From positions 62,001-126,000 of the forward strand of contig JADCGA010000002.1 in NCBI GenBank assembly GCA_020249265.1: 64,000 bases of DNA. Reading direction: 5' to 3'. Shown piece by piece: positions 27,266 through 37,264 of the stretch (positions within the stretch are counted from its first letter, which is position 1; every line of letters starts with the position of its first letter). A program made the position numbers and the translations under genes. Below the pieces are notes generated by a model. It saw only the letters and a program-made list of their open reading frames with translations. It searched no databases and was not told where the DNA came from. The DNA is from Roseomonas sp. Its GTDB lineage: Bacteria; Pseudomonadota; Alphaproteobacteria; Acetobacterales; Acetobacteraceae.

Positions 27266-28234
27266 TCATTGCGGCTGAATGCCGATGCGCCGGGCAAGCG
27301 CTCCATACATCTCTCTTTCGCGACGGACGCGTTCGGCGAAAACACTGCCGCCTTCGAAGGCTGGCAGAATGCCAGCCGGCGCCATGGCATTCGCGACTTC
27401 TGGCATGGCGGTGGCTTGCCGCAGCGCCTCGGTCAGCCGCGCGACGGCGGCCGGCGGCATGGAAGCCGGTGCGGCCACGCCATACCAGGGAATGGCAAGT
27501 GCGCGTTCCAGCCCAATCTCGGCCAGCGTCGGCACATTGGGCAGCGATGGGTTTCGGTTTTCGCCAATGGTCGCAATGCCGATCAGCTTGCCATCATTCA
27601 CCGCCGGGACCGCGACCGAATCAAACAACAGCTGCACGCGCCCAGCCAGCGCATCGGTGAGCGAGGGCGCGGAACCACGATAGGGCACATGTTCCAGCCT
27701 GATGCCGGTGACATCGCCGAAAAGCTCCCCGGTCAATTGCGTGATGGTGCCGGGGCCGGCGGAGCCGAAGCGCAATTGCCCAGGATTGGCCTTGCCATAA
27801 GCAATCAGGCCTGCCGCATCACGAAACGGCAAGGATGGATGGGACGCAATGACACTATAGCCAAGCGTGATGCGCGCCACGGGGATGAAGGCCGTCGCGG
27901 GATCATAGGGCAATTGCGCCATGACATGCGGGCTGATGGTCAACACCGCGGTTGGGAAAATCATCACAGTATGACCATCGCGTGATTGCGCGACGGCCTG
28001 CGCACCAATGCTGCCCCCTGCCCCGGCGCGGTTTTCGATCACCACCGGCTGGCCAAGCAGGCGTGAAAGAGGCTCCAACAGCGGCCGCGCCGAAACATCG
28101 GAAGGCCCGCCTGGCGGATAGGGCACCAGCAAGGTCACTGGCCGCGTTGGCCAATCCGAAGCGTGCGCAAGGTAAGGCAGGCTGAGTGCGGAGCCAGCCA
28201 TGATCCCAAAGCCACGTCTGGTGAGTTTTCCCAT
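27266..28234 (-). CDS. Bug/TctC-family periplasmic receptor
   Basis: The ATG at 28234 gives 322 residues with a Tat-type signal (TRRGFGIMAGSALSLPYLAH, cleaved after AHAS). The longer open frame would run into the tRNA. The mature start WPTRPVTLLVPYPPGGPSDV and the segment ENRAGAGGSIGAQAV are family hallmarks. The TSUP permease gene follows 14 bases downstream on the same strand, so this receptor could supply or sense a ligand exported or imported by it. No TctA/B membrane pair is present. Confidence 0.9.
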   Translation of the reverse strand: MGKLTRRGFGIMAGSALSLPYLAHASDWPTRPVTLLVPYPPGGPSDVSARPLLEPLSRLLGQPVVIENRAGAGGSIGAQAVAQSRDGHTVMIFPTAVLTISPHVMAQLPYDPATAFIPVARITLGYSVIASHPSLPFRDAAGLIAYGKANPGQLRFGSAGPGTITQLTGELFGDVTGIRLEHVPYRGSAPSLTDALAGRVQLLFDSVAVPAVNDGKLIGIATIGENRNPSLPNVPTLAEIGLERALAIPWYGVAAPASMPPAAVARLTEALRQATAMPEVANAMAPAGILPAFEGGSVFAERVRREREMYGALARRIGIQPQ

Positions 28235-28333
28235 AGAAATGACGCTCCCTGATGATTGCGGTTGATGAGCGAGCGAGTTTAGCCAAAGCGAGGGAAAACC
28301 CAAGTGCGGCCAAGGGCTACCGCGACGTGCAGG

Positions 28334-28410
28334 TGGCGCGCCCTGGTGGATTCGAACCACCGACCCACAGCTTAGAAGGCTGTTGCTCTATCCAACTGAG
28401 CTAAGGGCGC
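28334..28410 (-). tRNA. tRNA-Arg (UCU)
   Basis: Read leftward, a full cloverleaf is present. The acceptor stem is GCGCCCT/AGGGCGC, the D-arm is AGCTCAGTTGGATAGAGC, the anticodon loop is CTTCTAA with anticodon TCT and the T-arm is GTTCGAATCC within a GGTGG/CCACC stem. The discriminator G and an encoded CCA follow (28334-28336). It decodes AGA and AGG, which are rare codons in high-GC genomes. Confidence 0.97.
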
Positions 28411-28425
28411 CCTGAAAAACCAGTT

Positions 28426-28752
28426 TCAATGCGACCAATTCTCATGCCGGCCGAATTTGAAGTTATCAGCATAGACCTTGGGCTTGATGGCGCCCGATGC
28501 CTTGGCAGGTGCTTCGGCCTCATAGCGCAGGCCTTGCGCCTCGGCATAGGCAATCGCCTGGTCGCGCGTTTCAAAATGCAGCGTCACCTGCTTTGCCGTA
28601 TCGGCGGAGCCATACCAGCCGACCAATTGATCGGCGCGCTGGGCTTCGCTTGGCACGAAACTCAGCACCCAGCCCGCTTTGCCGGCGCGGCCGGATTGCA
28701 TGGCGGATTTCGCCTGCTGGTAGATACGCGCAAAACCTTTGGTATCGGACAT
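28426..28752 (-). CDS. NADH dehydrogenase accessory subunit, NDUFS4-like
   Basis: From the ATG at 28752 the protein has 108 residues. ARIYQQAKSAMQSGRAGKAG opens the conserved ETC complex I region. WVLSFVPSE, then the Gly-Trp-Tyr-Gly-Ser-Ala motif and the closing NFKFGRHENWSH, are hallmarks of the 18-kDa NDUFS4 subunit shared by alphaproteobacteria and mitochondria. It stabilises the NADH-binding module of complex I. As in other alphaproteobacteria, it lies away from the nuo operon. It follows tRNA-Arg by 15 bases on the same strand side. Confidence 0.92.
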   Translation of the reverse strand: MSDTKGFARIYQQAKSAMQSGRAGKAGWVLSFVPSEAQRADQLVGWYGSADTAKQVTLHFETRDQAIAYAEAQGLRYEAEAPAKASGAIKPKVYADNFKFGRHENWSH

Positions 28753-28801
28753 TGGGGTGCCTCTTCCTCGGCGGCTCTTGTCCACCATTCGGCGTAAAAT
28801 C

Positions 28802-29769
28802 TCAAGGGAGACTTCGGCCTTGCGGCGGTTCGGCAGATCTGGCCTCTGATGTTTGCTGCACACGCTCTCGCAATGACTCTTTGAGGTATTCTGACAATTT
28901 TCGGCTTGGGGTTTTTAGGGCCGATAGCCGATTGGGAACATGGTGGATTTCCAAGAAATCAAGATCTTGCGGGGCTGGGCGATAGATGGGCAGGCTGCCA
29001 CCAAGGGGCACTTGCGTCATTTCCATCGGGTCAAGCCCAGCGGCCAGTTCGGCCGCGCTTGGCGCTTGAAAATCGGGTTGCCCGATCCAGCGCCGCAATT
29101 GGCCATCAGTGATGATATAGGCACCAGACATTGCATCCGTCGTTTTCCGAAACACGACATCTCCATCAAAACTCGGCAGGACAAGTTCTGCGCTGCCCGG
29201 CCTTTCCGGTACCCGATGATGACGAAAGGCAGGTTGGTCAAGATATGCGCGCCAGCCGCGATGAGGCGGCCCGAAAAGCTCATAGTGATTTGGCTGAAGG
29301 ATCTTGTCTTCGCCATGGGCACGATAAAAGGCCATGATTTTGAGGAAAAAGCTTGGGTCAAGGATGGTCGTATCATCTTCGAAAAAACATATAAGTCATA
29401 TTGTCCGAGGTGGCGAGCGAAGATGCGCCGGCATTCATAGCCAAGCTGGCGTGGCGGGCCGTTCCACAGCCGTACCCTTAAGCCCAGAAATGGACCGAGT
29501 TAGGTAAGCAGGTTATTCTCTGGTGCAGTGACAATGACAATATCCCCGATCGCTTTCGGAAAAATTGGTTGTACCTGCTCATGGCCTATGCGCCCAGGCG
29601 ATCCCATAAGGAACCGCACGGGTTCAAGCACCGCAGAGATTTGCTTCAGGCAATACCGGAACTGCTCCAACCGGACTTCCATCGAATCCCTATTGGAGCC
29701 ATTTGCCATGCCTGAATCTTCTGCATTGCGACGGAAAAAATGCGGGATGCAGACAAGAACCTTGATCAC
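28802..29769 (-). pseudogene. Broken glycosyltransferase-like gene (stop plus frameshift)
   Basis: Reading leftward from the ATG at 29769, the protein begins MIKVLVCIPHFF and runs to APENNLLT, where TAA (29500-29502) stops it. The same frame then continues with LGPFLGLRVRLW and RHLGQYDLYVF. A T6 run (A6 on the plus strand, 29382-29387) follows, after which the sense moves to another frame with EDDTTILDPSFF and carries on to 28802. One more T would restore YVFFEDDTTILDP. The rejoined product resembles hypothetical proteins with a GT-A-like EDD motif. Two lesions make it a likely pseudogene. The name is tentative; the lesions are plain. Confidence 0.8.
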
Positions 29770-29856
29770 AGCAGGTCACCTTATATCGAGCGGAGGGCAC
29801 CTTTACAGAATGCCATGTCGCTCTACGCTTCTTCAAGCAAGCCAAGGAACCCCGCC

Positions 29857-31005
29857 ATGCTGCCCAGCCAACGCGATGCCTTCGATATCCCGCGGGATGT
29901 CTGCTACTTGAATGCGGCTTCCTGGAGCCCCCTACCCCGCGCTGTCCAGGCCGCGGGGCATCAGGGCGTGGACCGCAAGGCGCGCCCTTGGGCGGTGGAT
30001 CCTGGTCTCGCGCGGGCGCAGCATGAACGCACGCGCGCGGCGGCGGCGGCACTGATCGGCGCGGCGCCGGAGGATGTGGCGCTGATCCCATCCGTTTCTT
30101 ATGGCGTCGCAGTGGCGGGCAAGATTTTCGCACCGGAAGCTGGCACGCGCGTGCTGCTGATTGAAGATGATCATTCGTCACCGGTGCTGGAATGGATGAC
30201 GCGCGCGACGGCCCAGGATTTTGCGGTGGAGGTGGTGCGTCGCCCCGGCAATGGCGATTGGACATCGGCGGTGCTGGAAGCGATTGCTCGGCCAGGCGCG
30301 GCACCCGTTTCGCTTGCCTCGATCTCCTCAGTGCATTGGGCCGATGGGGGCGTGATTGATATCGCGGCCATCGCGCCGGGCTTGCGCGCGCGGGGTGCCG
30401 CGCTGCTGGTGGATGCGACCCATGGCGCGGGGGTAACGCCGCTGGATATGGCTGAACTTGACCCTGATTTCCTGATTTTTCCGACCTACAAATGGGTGCT
30501 CGGGCCTTATGGGCGTGCCTTCATGTATATCGCCAAGCGCCGGCAGGAAGGCGTGCCGCTGGAACAAACCGGTTTCGGCCGGCGCGCCATCGCTTCTGAA
30601 GTTGCGCCCTATATGAAGGATACTGCCTTCGCCCCCACCGCGCGGCGCTTTGACATGGGGGAAAGGGACCATTTCATTTCATTGGAAATGGCGGCAGTGG
30701 GCATGGAGATGATGGCTGAATGGGGCCCTGGTGCGATCAGCGCGCGGCTTGGCGCTTTGACGGATAGGCTCGCCGAGGGCTTGGCCGCCCAAGGTGCGGT
30801 GCTCACCGAAAAGCGCTTTCGCGTGCCGCATATCCTCAGCATCGCCTTCCCAGGTGGCATGCCGGAAGGGCTGGTGGAGAAGCTCGCGGCAGCCGGCGCG
30901 CATGTGGCGCCAAGGTTAGGGCGGGTTCGCATCAGCCCGCATGTCTATAATGATGAAGCCGATGTGGATCGTTTCCTTGAAGTCTGGGGTAAAGTTAACC
31001 GATAA
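29857..31005 (+). CDS. Class V aminotransferase-fold PLP enzyme
   Basis: The ATG at 29857 gives 382 residues; starts at 29740 or 29815 are possible but add non-conserved sequence overlapping the opposite pseudogene. Lys212 in FPTYKWVLGPYG is the PLP lysine, and Asp186 and His189 in VDATHGAG hold the cofactor. The pattern is that of the CsdA/isopenicillin-N epimerase/kynureninase-like group, with a closing MPEGLVEKLAAAGAHVAPR. It may be a desulfurase, an epimerase or a lyase. Its stop overlaps that of the convergent monooxygenase by 11 bases. Confidence 0.87.
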   Translation: MLPSQRDAFDIPRDVCYLNAASWSPLPRAVQAAGHQGVDRKARPWAVDPGLARAQHERTRAAAAALIGAAPEDVALIPSVSYGVAVAGKIFAPEAGTRVLLIEDDHSSPVLEWMTRATAQDFAVEVVRRPGNGDWTSAVLEAIARPGAAPVSLASISSVHWADGGVIDIAAIAPGLRARGAALLVDATHGAGVTPLDMAELDPDFLIFPTYKWVLGPYGRAFMYIAKRRQEGVPLEQTGFGRRAIASEVAPYMKDTAFAPTARRFDMGERDHFISLEMAAVGMEMMAEWGPGAISARLGALTDRLAEGLAAQGAVLTEKRFRVPHILSIAFPGGMPEGLVEKLAAAGAHVAPRLGRVRISPHVYNDEADVDRFLEVWGKVNR

Positions 31006-32917
31006 CGTAGTCGGCGGGATCAAGGTTTTCCGTCATGCGCCGATAATCGACCAGGCGGAAGGGTGAATTGGTCACCACCCGGCCCGCCTTGTTCTTGTAC
31101 CAGCTGCCAACACCCGGATGCGTCCAGACCATGCGTTCATGAGTCGCATCCAGGAATTCATTATAGGCGGCGCAGCGATCTTCGCGGATTTCGATGCTGC
31201 GCGCGCCGCTTTCCACCACTTCGCGAATGGCCTGCATGATGTAGCGTACCTGGCATTCCGAATGGAACATCGCACTCCCACCATGGGCGAGATTCGTCCC
31301 CGGCCCATAGAGCATGAAGAAATTCGGGAAGCGCGGCACGGTGATGCCCAAGAAGGCGCGCGGATCATCCTCGCCCCAAACTTCCCGCACCGAAACGCCG
31401 TCACGGCCGAAAATCTCGAAGGACCCAAGCGCCTTGGCGCCATCAAAACCCGTCGCCATGACGATGACATCGGTGGCGTGATGCCGGCCATCCTTGGTCT
31501 CAACCCCATCCTTCGTGATGCGAGCAATGGGGGTGGTCACCAGCTCCACATTCGGCGCGGTCAGCATTTTGTACCAGCCATTATCGCGTAGCATGCGCTT
31601 GCCATAGGGCGGATAGGGCGGCACCACCTTCTCCAGCAAATCTGTGCGATTGCCGATCTGCGTTTTGATATAGCCGATGACATCCTCTCGCAGCTTCTGG
31701 TTCGTGGCATTCAGCGATTGCGCCGGTTGATCCCAATTCGGGTCCTTATGCAGTGAGGCATGCATGCCATCGGCTGAGGCCCAAAGAAGCTGGAAGCGAT
31801 ACCATTTTGCATAGAAGGGAATGTGCTTCAGCGCGGCCTTCTTCGCTTCTGTCACCACCGCATGGTAATTGGCGTTATAGACTGCCCAATGCGCCTGGCG
31901 CTGGAAAATCGTGAAATGGCCAAGCTTGGGCGCAATAGTAGGCCCGGCCTGCATGCCCGATGCGCCGGTGCCAATCATGGCAACGCGCTTGCCATCCAAC
32001 GCCACGCTGTGGTCCCACCGCGCGGTATGAAATAGCGGGCCGGAGAAATCCTCCACCCCCGGAATGGGCGGAATCACTGGGCGGCTGATAGTGCCAACGG
32101 CGCCCACTAGCGCTTCGAATTCATGGGTTTCTTCGTAGCCTTCGGCATTGCGGGTTATCACCCGCCAAAGGGCCGCTTCTTCATCATAGCGCGCTTCAAC
32201 CACACTGGTATTTAGGTGCAGATGGCGCCGCAGACCGTATTTATCGGCAATTCCTTCCAGATACTGCCAAAGCTGATCACGCTTGGAAAAATGCTCCGGC
32301 CAATCATGGTTCGGTTCGAAGGACAGGGAATAGAAGTGATTGGGCGTATCCACGCCGCAGCCCGGATAATCATTCTCATACCAGGTGCCGCCGACTGCAT
32401 CATTCTTCTCGAAAATCGTGAAGGGTAGCCCGGCTTCCTGCAGCTTGATCGCCATCAGCAGGCCGGAAACGCCGGCGCCAATAATGCCGGTGCGAAATGC
32501 CGCGCGGCGCGCTGCCGGCACATCGCGGCGCCACTGCACGGTTTTAGGGTCCGGCGCATCCACCACGGTTTCTTCGCGGATCAGCGGCATGTATTCTTCC
32601 GGCACCTCAGCGCCCACGCCGACAGACAGCATACGCCGCAGCAAATGCGCCGGCGGTTCGGCGGGCAGCGCGCGGCCCGTTTGCGCGTAATCCAGCAACA
32701 CATCGCGCAGCCTTGCGCGCAATGCGGCGCGCAGCGCATCAGAGGCCGCTTCGTGGAAATTCCATGGTCCCTTGATGTGCGGGGCCAGGCGATCAAGCCA
32801 TTCGGCCTCACCGCTCAGATGCACCAGCACCATCAGCAAGGGCGCGATATCGCCGCCGGCCAGCGCCTCATCGAGTAGGGCAGGGTTGGACAGGAAGGTT
32901 TTCGGGTCAGGGATCAT
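30995..32917 (-). CDS. Baeyer-Villiger monooxygenase, HAPMO-like
   Basis: The ATG at 32917 gives 640 residues. Two Rossmann motifs are seen: GAGVSG (147-152) for FAD and GTGASG (316-321) for NADPH. The type I BVMO fingerprint FSGPLFHTARWD (291-302) lies between them and fits FxGxxxHxxxW. About 140 residues precede the first Rossmann motif. This extension and the overall length match 4-hydroxyacetophenone monooxygenase (HapE). It would insert oxygen next to a ketone to give an ester. An acetophenone substrate is only a guess, since no matching esterase or dioxygenase is adjacent. Confidence 0.88.
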   Translation of the reverse strand: MIPDPKTFLSNPALLDEALAGGDIAPLLMVLVHLSGEAEWLDRLAPHIKGPWNFHEAASDALRAALRARLRDVLLDYAQTGRALPAEPPAHLLRRMLSVGVGAEVPEEYMPLIREETVVDAPDPKTVQWRRDVPAARRAAFRTGIIGAGVSGLLMAIKLQEAGLPFTIFEKNDAVGGTWYENDYPGCGVDTPNHFYSLSFEPNHDWPEHFSKRDQLWQYLEGIADKYGLRRHLHLNTSVVEARYDEEAALWRVITRNAEGYEETHEFEALVGAVGTISRPVIPPIPGVEDFSGPLFHTARWDHSVALDGKRVAMIGTGASGMQAGPTIAPKLGHFTIFQRQAHWAVYNANYHAVVTEAKKAALKHIPFYAKWYRFQLLWASADGMHASLHKDPNWDQPAQSLNATNQKLREDVIGYIKTQIGNRTDLLEKVVPPYPPYGKRMLRDNGWYKMLTAPNVELVTTPIARITKDGVETKDGRHHATDVIVMATGFDGAKALGSFEIFGRDGVSVREVWGEDDPRAFLGITVPRFPNFFMLYGPGTNLAHGGSAMFHSECQVRYIMQAIREVVESGARSIEIREDRCAAYNEFLDATHERMVWTHPGVGSWYKNKAGRVVTNSPFRLVDYRRMTENLDPADYVIG

Positions 32918-32951
32918 GGCAATTAGGTGACCACGCCCGCCCCCCAAATGC

Positions 32952-32980
32952 AAAAGGGCCTCGCGTGATACACGAGGCCC
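32952..32980 (-). terminator. Intrinsic terminator after glnA
   Basis: Leftward, GGGCCTCG and CGAGGCCC form an 8-bp GC-rich stem (32956-32980) followed by TTTT (32952-32955). It lies 24 bases after the glnA stop and ends the glnBA transcript before the monooxygenase gene. Confidence 0.85.
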
Positions 32981-33004
32981 CTTCCCGTTTCAATCCGAAA
33001 GGGA

Positions 33005-34444
33005 TCAGACGGAGTAATACATCTCGAACTCAATCGGGTGCGGCGTGTGTTCAAACTTATACACTTCCGTCCACTTGAGCTCGATATAGCTTTCGATCTG
33101 ATCCTTGGAGAAGACATCGCCGGCGAGCAGGAAGTCGTGATCGGCTTCCAGCGCCTGCAGCGCTTCACGCAGCGAACCGCACACGGTCGGAATGCCCTTC
33201 AGCTCTTCCGGCGGCAGATCATACAAATCCTTATCCATGGCATCGCCCGGATGGATCTTGTTCTTGATGCCGTCAATGCCGGCCATCAACATCGCTGCGA
33301 AGGCCAAATAGGGATTCGCACCCGGATCCGGGAAGCGCACTTCAACGCGCTTCGCCTTCGGGCTGGTCGCGTAGGGAATGCGGCAGGAAGCCGAACGGTT
33401 GCGCGCGGAATAGGCGAGCAGCACAGGCGCTTCAAAACCCGGGATCAACCGCTTGTAGGAATTGGTCAACGGATTGGTGAAGGCATTCAGCGCCTTGGCG
33501 TGCTTGATGATGCCGCCAATGTAGTAAAGCGCCATTTCCGACAGATCGGCATAGCCATTGCCGGCGAACATCGGCTTGCCAGCCTTCCAGATGGACTGGT
33601 GCACATGCATGCCCGAACCATTATCGCCATAGATCGGCTTTGGCATGAAGGTCGCGGTCTTGCCGTAGCTATGGGCAACATTGTGCACGCAATACTTGTA
33701 GATCTGCATGAAATCGGCCTGTTGCACCAGCGGGCCGAACTTCGTGCCGAGCTCATGCTGTGACTGCGCCACTTCATGATGGTGCTTTTCGATCGGCAGG
33801 CCCATCTCACCCATGGTGGAGAGCATCTCGGCGCGCAGATCCTGTTCGCTATCCACGGGCGGCACCGGGAAATAGCCACCCTTCACAACCGGGCGGTGAC
33901 CCATATTGCCTTCCGGATAGTCCTTCATATTGGCGCCGGGGCCTTCAATGCTGTCCAGCGAGTAATGGCCGAAATTGCCGCCCGTGCCGAACTTCACATT
34001 GTCGAACACGAAGAATTCCGCTTCCGGGCCAAAGAAGGCGGTGTCGCCCAGGCCGGTGGACTTCAGATATTCTTCGGCCTTCTTCGCGGTGGAGCGCGGG
34101 TCGCGATTGTAGCGCTGGCCGGTGGAGGGCTCATAAATGTCGCAGAAAAGGATCATCTGCGGCTTGGCCGAGAAAGGATCCATCACCGCGGTGGTCGCAT
34201 CCGGCATCAGGATCATGTCTGATTCATTGATCGCCTTCCAGCCCGCGATGGAGGAACCATCAAACATGATCCCTTCTTCGAAAACTTCCGGCTCAATGGT
34301 GGAGACATGCTGGGCAGTGTGCTGCCACTTGCCGCGCGGATCCGTGAAACGGAAATCCACATATTCCACGCTATGTTCCTTGATCATCTCCATCACCTTG
34401 GAGACGGCACTGCCACCCGCGGCGGCTGCTGGCTTCTTGGCCAT
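33005..34444 (-). CDS. glnA: Glutamine synthetase type I
   Basis: The 479-residue enzyme shows [10 protein letters not shown] (61-70), the metal/ATP motif [10 protein letters not shown] (139-148), [16 protein letters not shown] (269-284) and NRSASCRIP (349-357). Tyr408 in [10 protein letters not shown] is the adenylylation site of type I-beta enzymes, so activity should be tuned by GlnE. An Ala/Lys-rich leader of about ten residues precedes the usual start. The cytosolic dodecamer makes glutamine from glutamate and ammonia with ATP. It follows glnB by 203 bases, the standard alphaproteobacterial pair. Confidence 0.97.
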   Translation of the reverse strand: MAKKPAAAAGGSAVSKVMEMIKEHSVEYVDFRFTDPRGKWQHTAQHVSTIEPEVFEEGIMFDGSSIAGWKAINESDMILMPDATTAVMDPFSAKPQMILFCDIYEPSTGQRYNRDPRSTAKKAEEYLKSTGLGDTAFFGPEAEFFVFDNVKFGTGGNFGHYSLDSIEGPGANMKDYPEGNMGHRPVVKGGYFPVPPVDSEQDLRAEMLSTMGEMGLPIEKHHHEVAQSQHELGTKFGPLVQQADFMQIYKYCVHNVAHSYGKTATFMPKPIYGDNGSGMHVHQSIWKAGKPMFAGNGYADLSEMALYYIGGIIKHAKALNAFTNPLTNSYKRLIPGFEAPVLLAYSARNRSASCRIPYATSPKAKRVEVRFPDPGANPYLAFAAMLMAGIDGIKNKIHPGDAMDKDLYDLPPEELKGIPTVCGSLREALQALEADHDFLLAGDVFSKDQIESYIELKWTEVYKFEHTPHPIEFEMYYSV

Positions 34445-34647
34445 ACTTTGCGATCCTATTCCCTGCTAGCGAACCCCGAAAGAAACTGCCCCGAACCGCG
34501 ATTTCGGTACCTCGCGCCTCAGTCCGGCACCGGCTGGCTGCCCTTCAGGGCAACTGGCCGGCTTGATCTGGCACGGCATGGGGATCACCCCGCCGTTCCT
34601 CGCCCTTTGGCCCCCTGCCGAAGGGGGTTGGGCGAAACTTTGCAAAC

Positions 34648-35133
<486 letters not shown>

Positions 35134-35265
35134 CTATTTTATGGGCGGTTTGCACTATTTTTGCCCAAGACCTCTGGATGGCTTGCCCACTGCCCCATCC
35201 CACCCCATAAGCGCATGTCAAGGCTGGCGTGGACCAGTCGGGTTTTTATCATTCGGGCAAGGCAG

Positions 35266-36438
35266 ATGAAGCCGCAAAACGAACTCCTCTCCGGCATTGG
35301 CACCACAATCTTCACCGTCATGTCAGCCCTCGCCAGTCAGCATGGCGCGGTCAATCTGGGCCAGGGTTTCCCTGATTATGACGGCCCGGCTGATGTCATC
35401 CACGCCGCCGCCGCGGCCCTGCTGGATGGTCGCAACCAATACCCGCCGATGAGCGGCGTGCCGGAACTCCGCCAGGCGGCGGCGCATCACAATAAGCGCT
35501 TTTATGGCATTGAGGCCGACCCGAATGCCGAAGTGGTGGTGACCTCTGGCGCCACTGAGGCAATCACCGCCTGCCTCATGGCCGTGCTCAATCCCGGCGA
35601 TGAATGCGTGCTGATTGAACCGCTTTATGACACCTATTTGCCGGTAGTGCGGTTGCTGGGCGCCATCCCAAAGCTGGTGCGCTTGAGCCCGCCGGAATGG
35701 GCGCTGCCGCGTGCGGAATTGGCAGCGGCTTTCGGGCCAAAGACCAAGGCGTTGCTGCTGAATACGCCGATGAACCCAACGGGCAAGGTATTCACGCAAG
35801 ACGAATTGAGCTTCATCGCGGGCTTGCTGGAACAGCATGATTGCTACGCGATTTGCGATGAGGTTTATGAACACCTGACCTTCGATGGCGCCAAGCACAT
35901 TCCGCTGATGACGCTGCCTGGCATGCGGGAACGCTGCATGCGGGTTGGCAGCGCGGGCAAGACGTTTTCGCTGACCGGCTGGAAGATTGGCTATATCACG
36001 GCGGATCGCAGCATCGCACCCAATGTTGCCAAGGCGCACCAGAACCTGACCTTCACCACGGCACCCAATCTGCAACGCGGTGTCGCTGTGGGGCTGATGA
36101 AGGATGATGCCTATTTCAACGGGCTTTCCACGCATTTGCAGGCCAAGCGCGACAAGCTTGGTTCGGGCCTCGCGCGGCTCGGCTTTGATGTGCTGCCGAC
36201 CAAGGGTTCCTATTTCATCACCACGGATTTTCGCCCGCTTGGCTTCAATGGCGACGATGTCGCCTTCTGCCAGACGCTGACAGAAGAAGCGAAGGTCACC
36301 GCCATTCCGGTGACGGCGTTCTATGCCACTGAGGATGCGCCATCGCATTACGCGCGTTTTGCGTTCTGCAAGGGCGATGCGGTGATTGAAGAAGCGCTGA
36401 CGCGGATGGAGGCGTGGTTGGTGAAGCGGCGGGGATGA
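35266..36438 (+). CDS. Class I aminotransferase
   Basis: From the ATG at 35266 the protein has 390 residues. NLGQGFPDYDGP (30-41), SGATEAI (94-100), NTPMNPTGKVF (166-176), CDEVYEHL (197-204) and the PLP-lysine motif SAGKTFSLTGWKIGY (Lys232) are present. It is closest in pattern to methionine/kynurenine-type aminotransferases (YbdL/DapC-like). The amino donor cannot be fixed. It stands 279 bases from divergent glnB, so control by nitrogen status is plausible. Upstream in-frame codons give a non-conserved leader. Confidence 0.88.
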   Translation: MKPQNELLSGIGTTIFTVMSALASQHGAVNLGQGFPDYDGPADVIHAAAAALLDGRNQYPPMSGVPELRQAAAHHNKRFYGIEADPNAEVVVTSGATEAITACLMAVLNPGDECVLIEPLYDTYLPVVRLLGAIPKLVRLSPPEWALPRAELAAAFGPKTKALLLNTPMNPTGKVFTQDELSFIAGLLEQHDCYAICDEVYEHLTFDGAKHIPLMTLPGMRERCMRVGSAGKTFSLTGWKIGYITADRSIAPNVAKAHQNLTFTTAPNLQRGVAVGLMKDDAYFNGLSTHLQAKRDKLGSGLARLGFDVLPTKGSYFITTDFRPLGFNGDDVAFCQTLTEEAKVTAIPVTAFYATEDAPSHYARFAFCKGDAVIEEALTRMEAWLVKRRG

Positions 36439-36540
36439 GGCCAAGGACTGGGAGCATCATGTATGCAGCAGTTCAAATGCCTTCGGAGCCGAGTTTTTTA
36501 GACCGATCAAGTGGAGATGTTCTTGCTAAACAGGAATTAG

Positions 36541-37164
36541 ATGCGAGTCGTTCGTTCACAGATACGTCGTTGGTGGCTATTAGCAGTGCTGGCAGTGTCA
36601 GCGCTTGGGTACATTTTTGTTCGTACCGATCAATTTCAGTTTTGGGATGGCTTAGTAGGCAATTTGGTGGCTACCCTCTTGGGCATCATTGCTGGCGTTC
36701 CCGTTGCACTTCACTTGGAACGGAGACGCGCGGCCAATGAAGCTAAAGAAAAAAAGCGTGAAGAGATTCGTATAAAAAAAGAAATGCTAACGCTTTTGCG
36801 AGAAGAGTTGCAGGATAATTCAAATCGCTTACAGCGTAGGGTAGATCTAAAACCTTCTATTCCGATTGAACCTCTGAAGATGTCCAGTTGGGTCGCTCTG
36901 CGGGAAAGTGGCGATCTCAAATATATTTCTGAGCCAAATTTGATAAGTTGTATCGCAAATTTCTATCGTTTTTTGGCAATAATCCAAGATCGAGAGGAAC
37001 ATTTCATGCAGTGTCAATACGGTGCCGGCAACGCCGTTAAATTTGATGATGGCGAGGCAGCACCTCAAAAAATACTCAGTATCATCTTTCATTTTCATTC
37101 ACCTGCGTTAGAGAGTTTTCAAGTCGCTTTCGCTGCCATAGAAAAGGCTCTCAACGAGCCATGA
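36541..37164 (+). CDS. Low-GC hypothetical membrane protein with coiled coil
   Basis: This 207-residue protein has an N-terminal helix (about 11-28), a second helix (about 38-56), a highly charged predicted coiled coil (about 60-100, ERRRAANEAKEKKREEIRIK) and a soluble C-terminal domain. No family is recognised. The gene and its flanks (about 36450-37260) are clearly AT-richer than the rest of the window and use A/T-ending codons, which points to recent transfer. GGA stands five bases before the ATG. It lies next to a truncated metallophosphoesterase gene. Confidence 0.65.
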   Translation: MRVVRSQIRRWWLLAVLAVSALGYIFVRTDQFQFWDGLVGNLVATLLGIIAGVPVALHLERRRAANEAKEKKREEIRIKKEMLTLLREELQDNSNRLQRRVDLKPSIPIEPLKMSSWVALRESGDLKYISEPNLISCIANFYRFLAIIQDREEHFMQCQYGAGNAVKFDDGEAAPQKILSIIFHFHSPALESFQVAFAAIEKALNEP

Positions 37165-37264
37165 ATTGGAAAAAATCTGAGGCTGCACCGAAAGAGTTAA
37201 AGCACTTCGATTGACGTTCTCAGCAACACTAATATTTGGCTTGTCTCGTACTACTCAACAACTC

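Noticed and set aside
36414-36740. A 108-residue frame overlapping the aminotransferase end and the low-GC gene
   Set aside because: It lies in a different frame from two better-supported genes and its product has no coherent hydrophobic or domain pattern.
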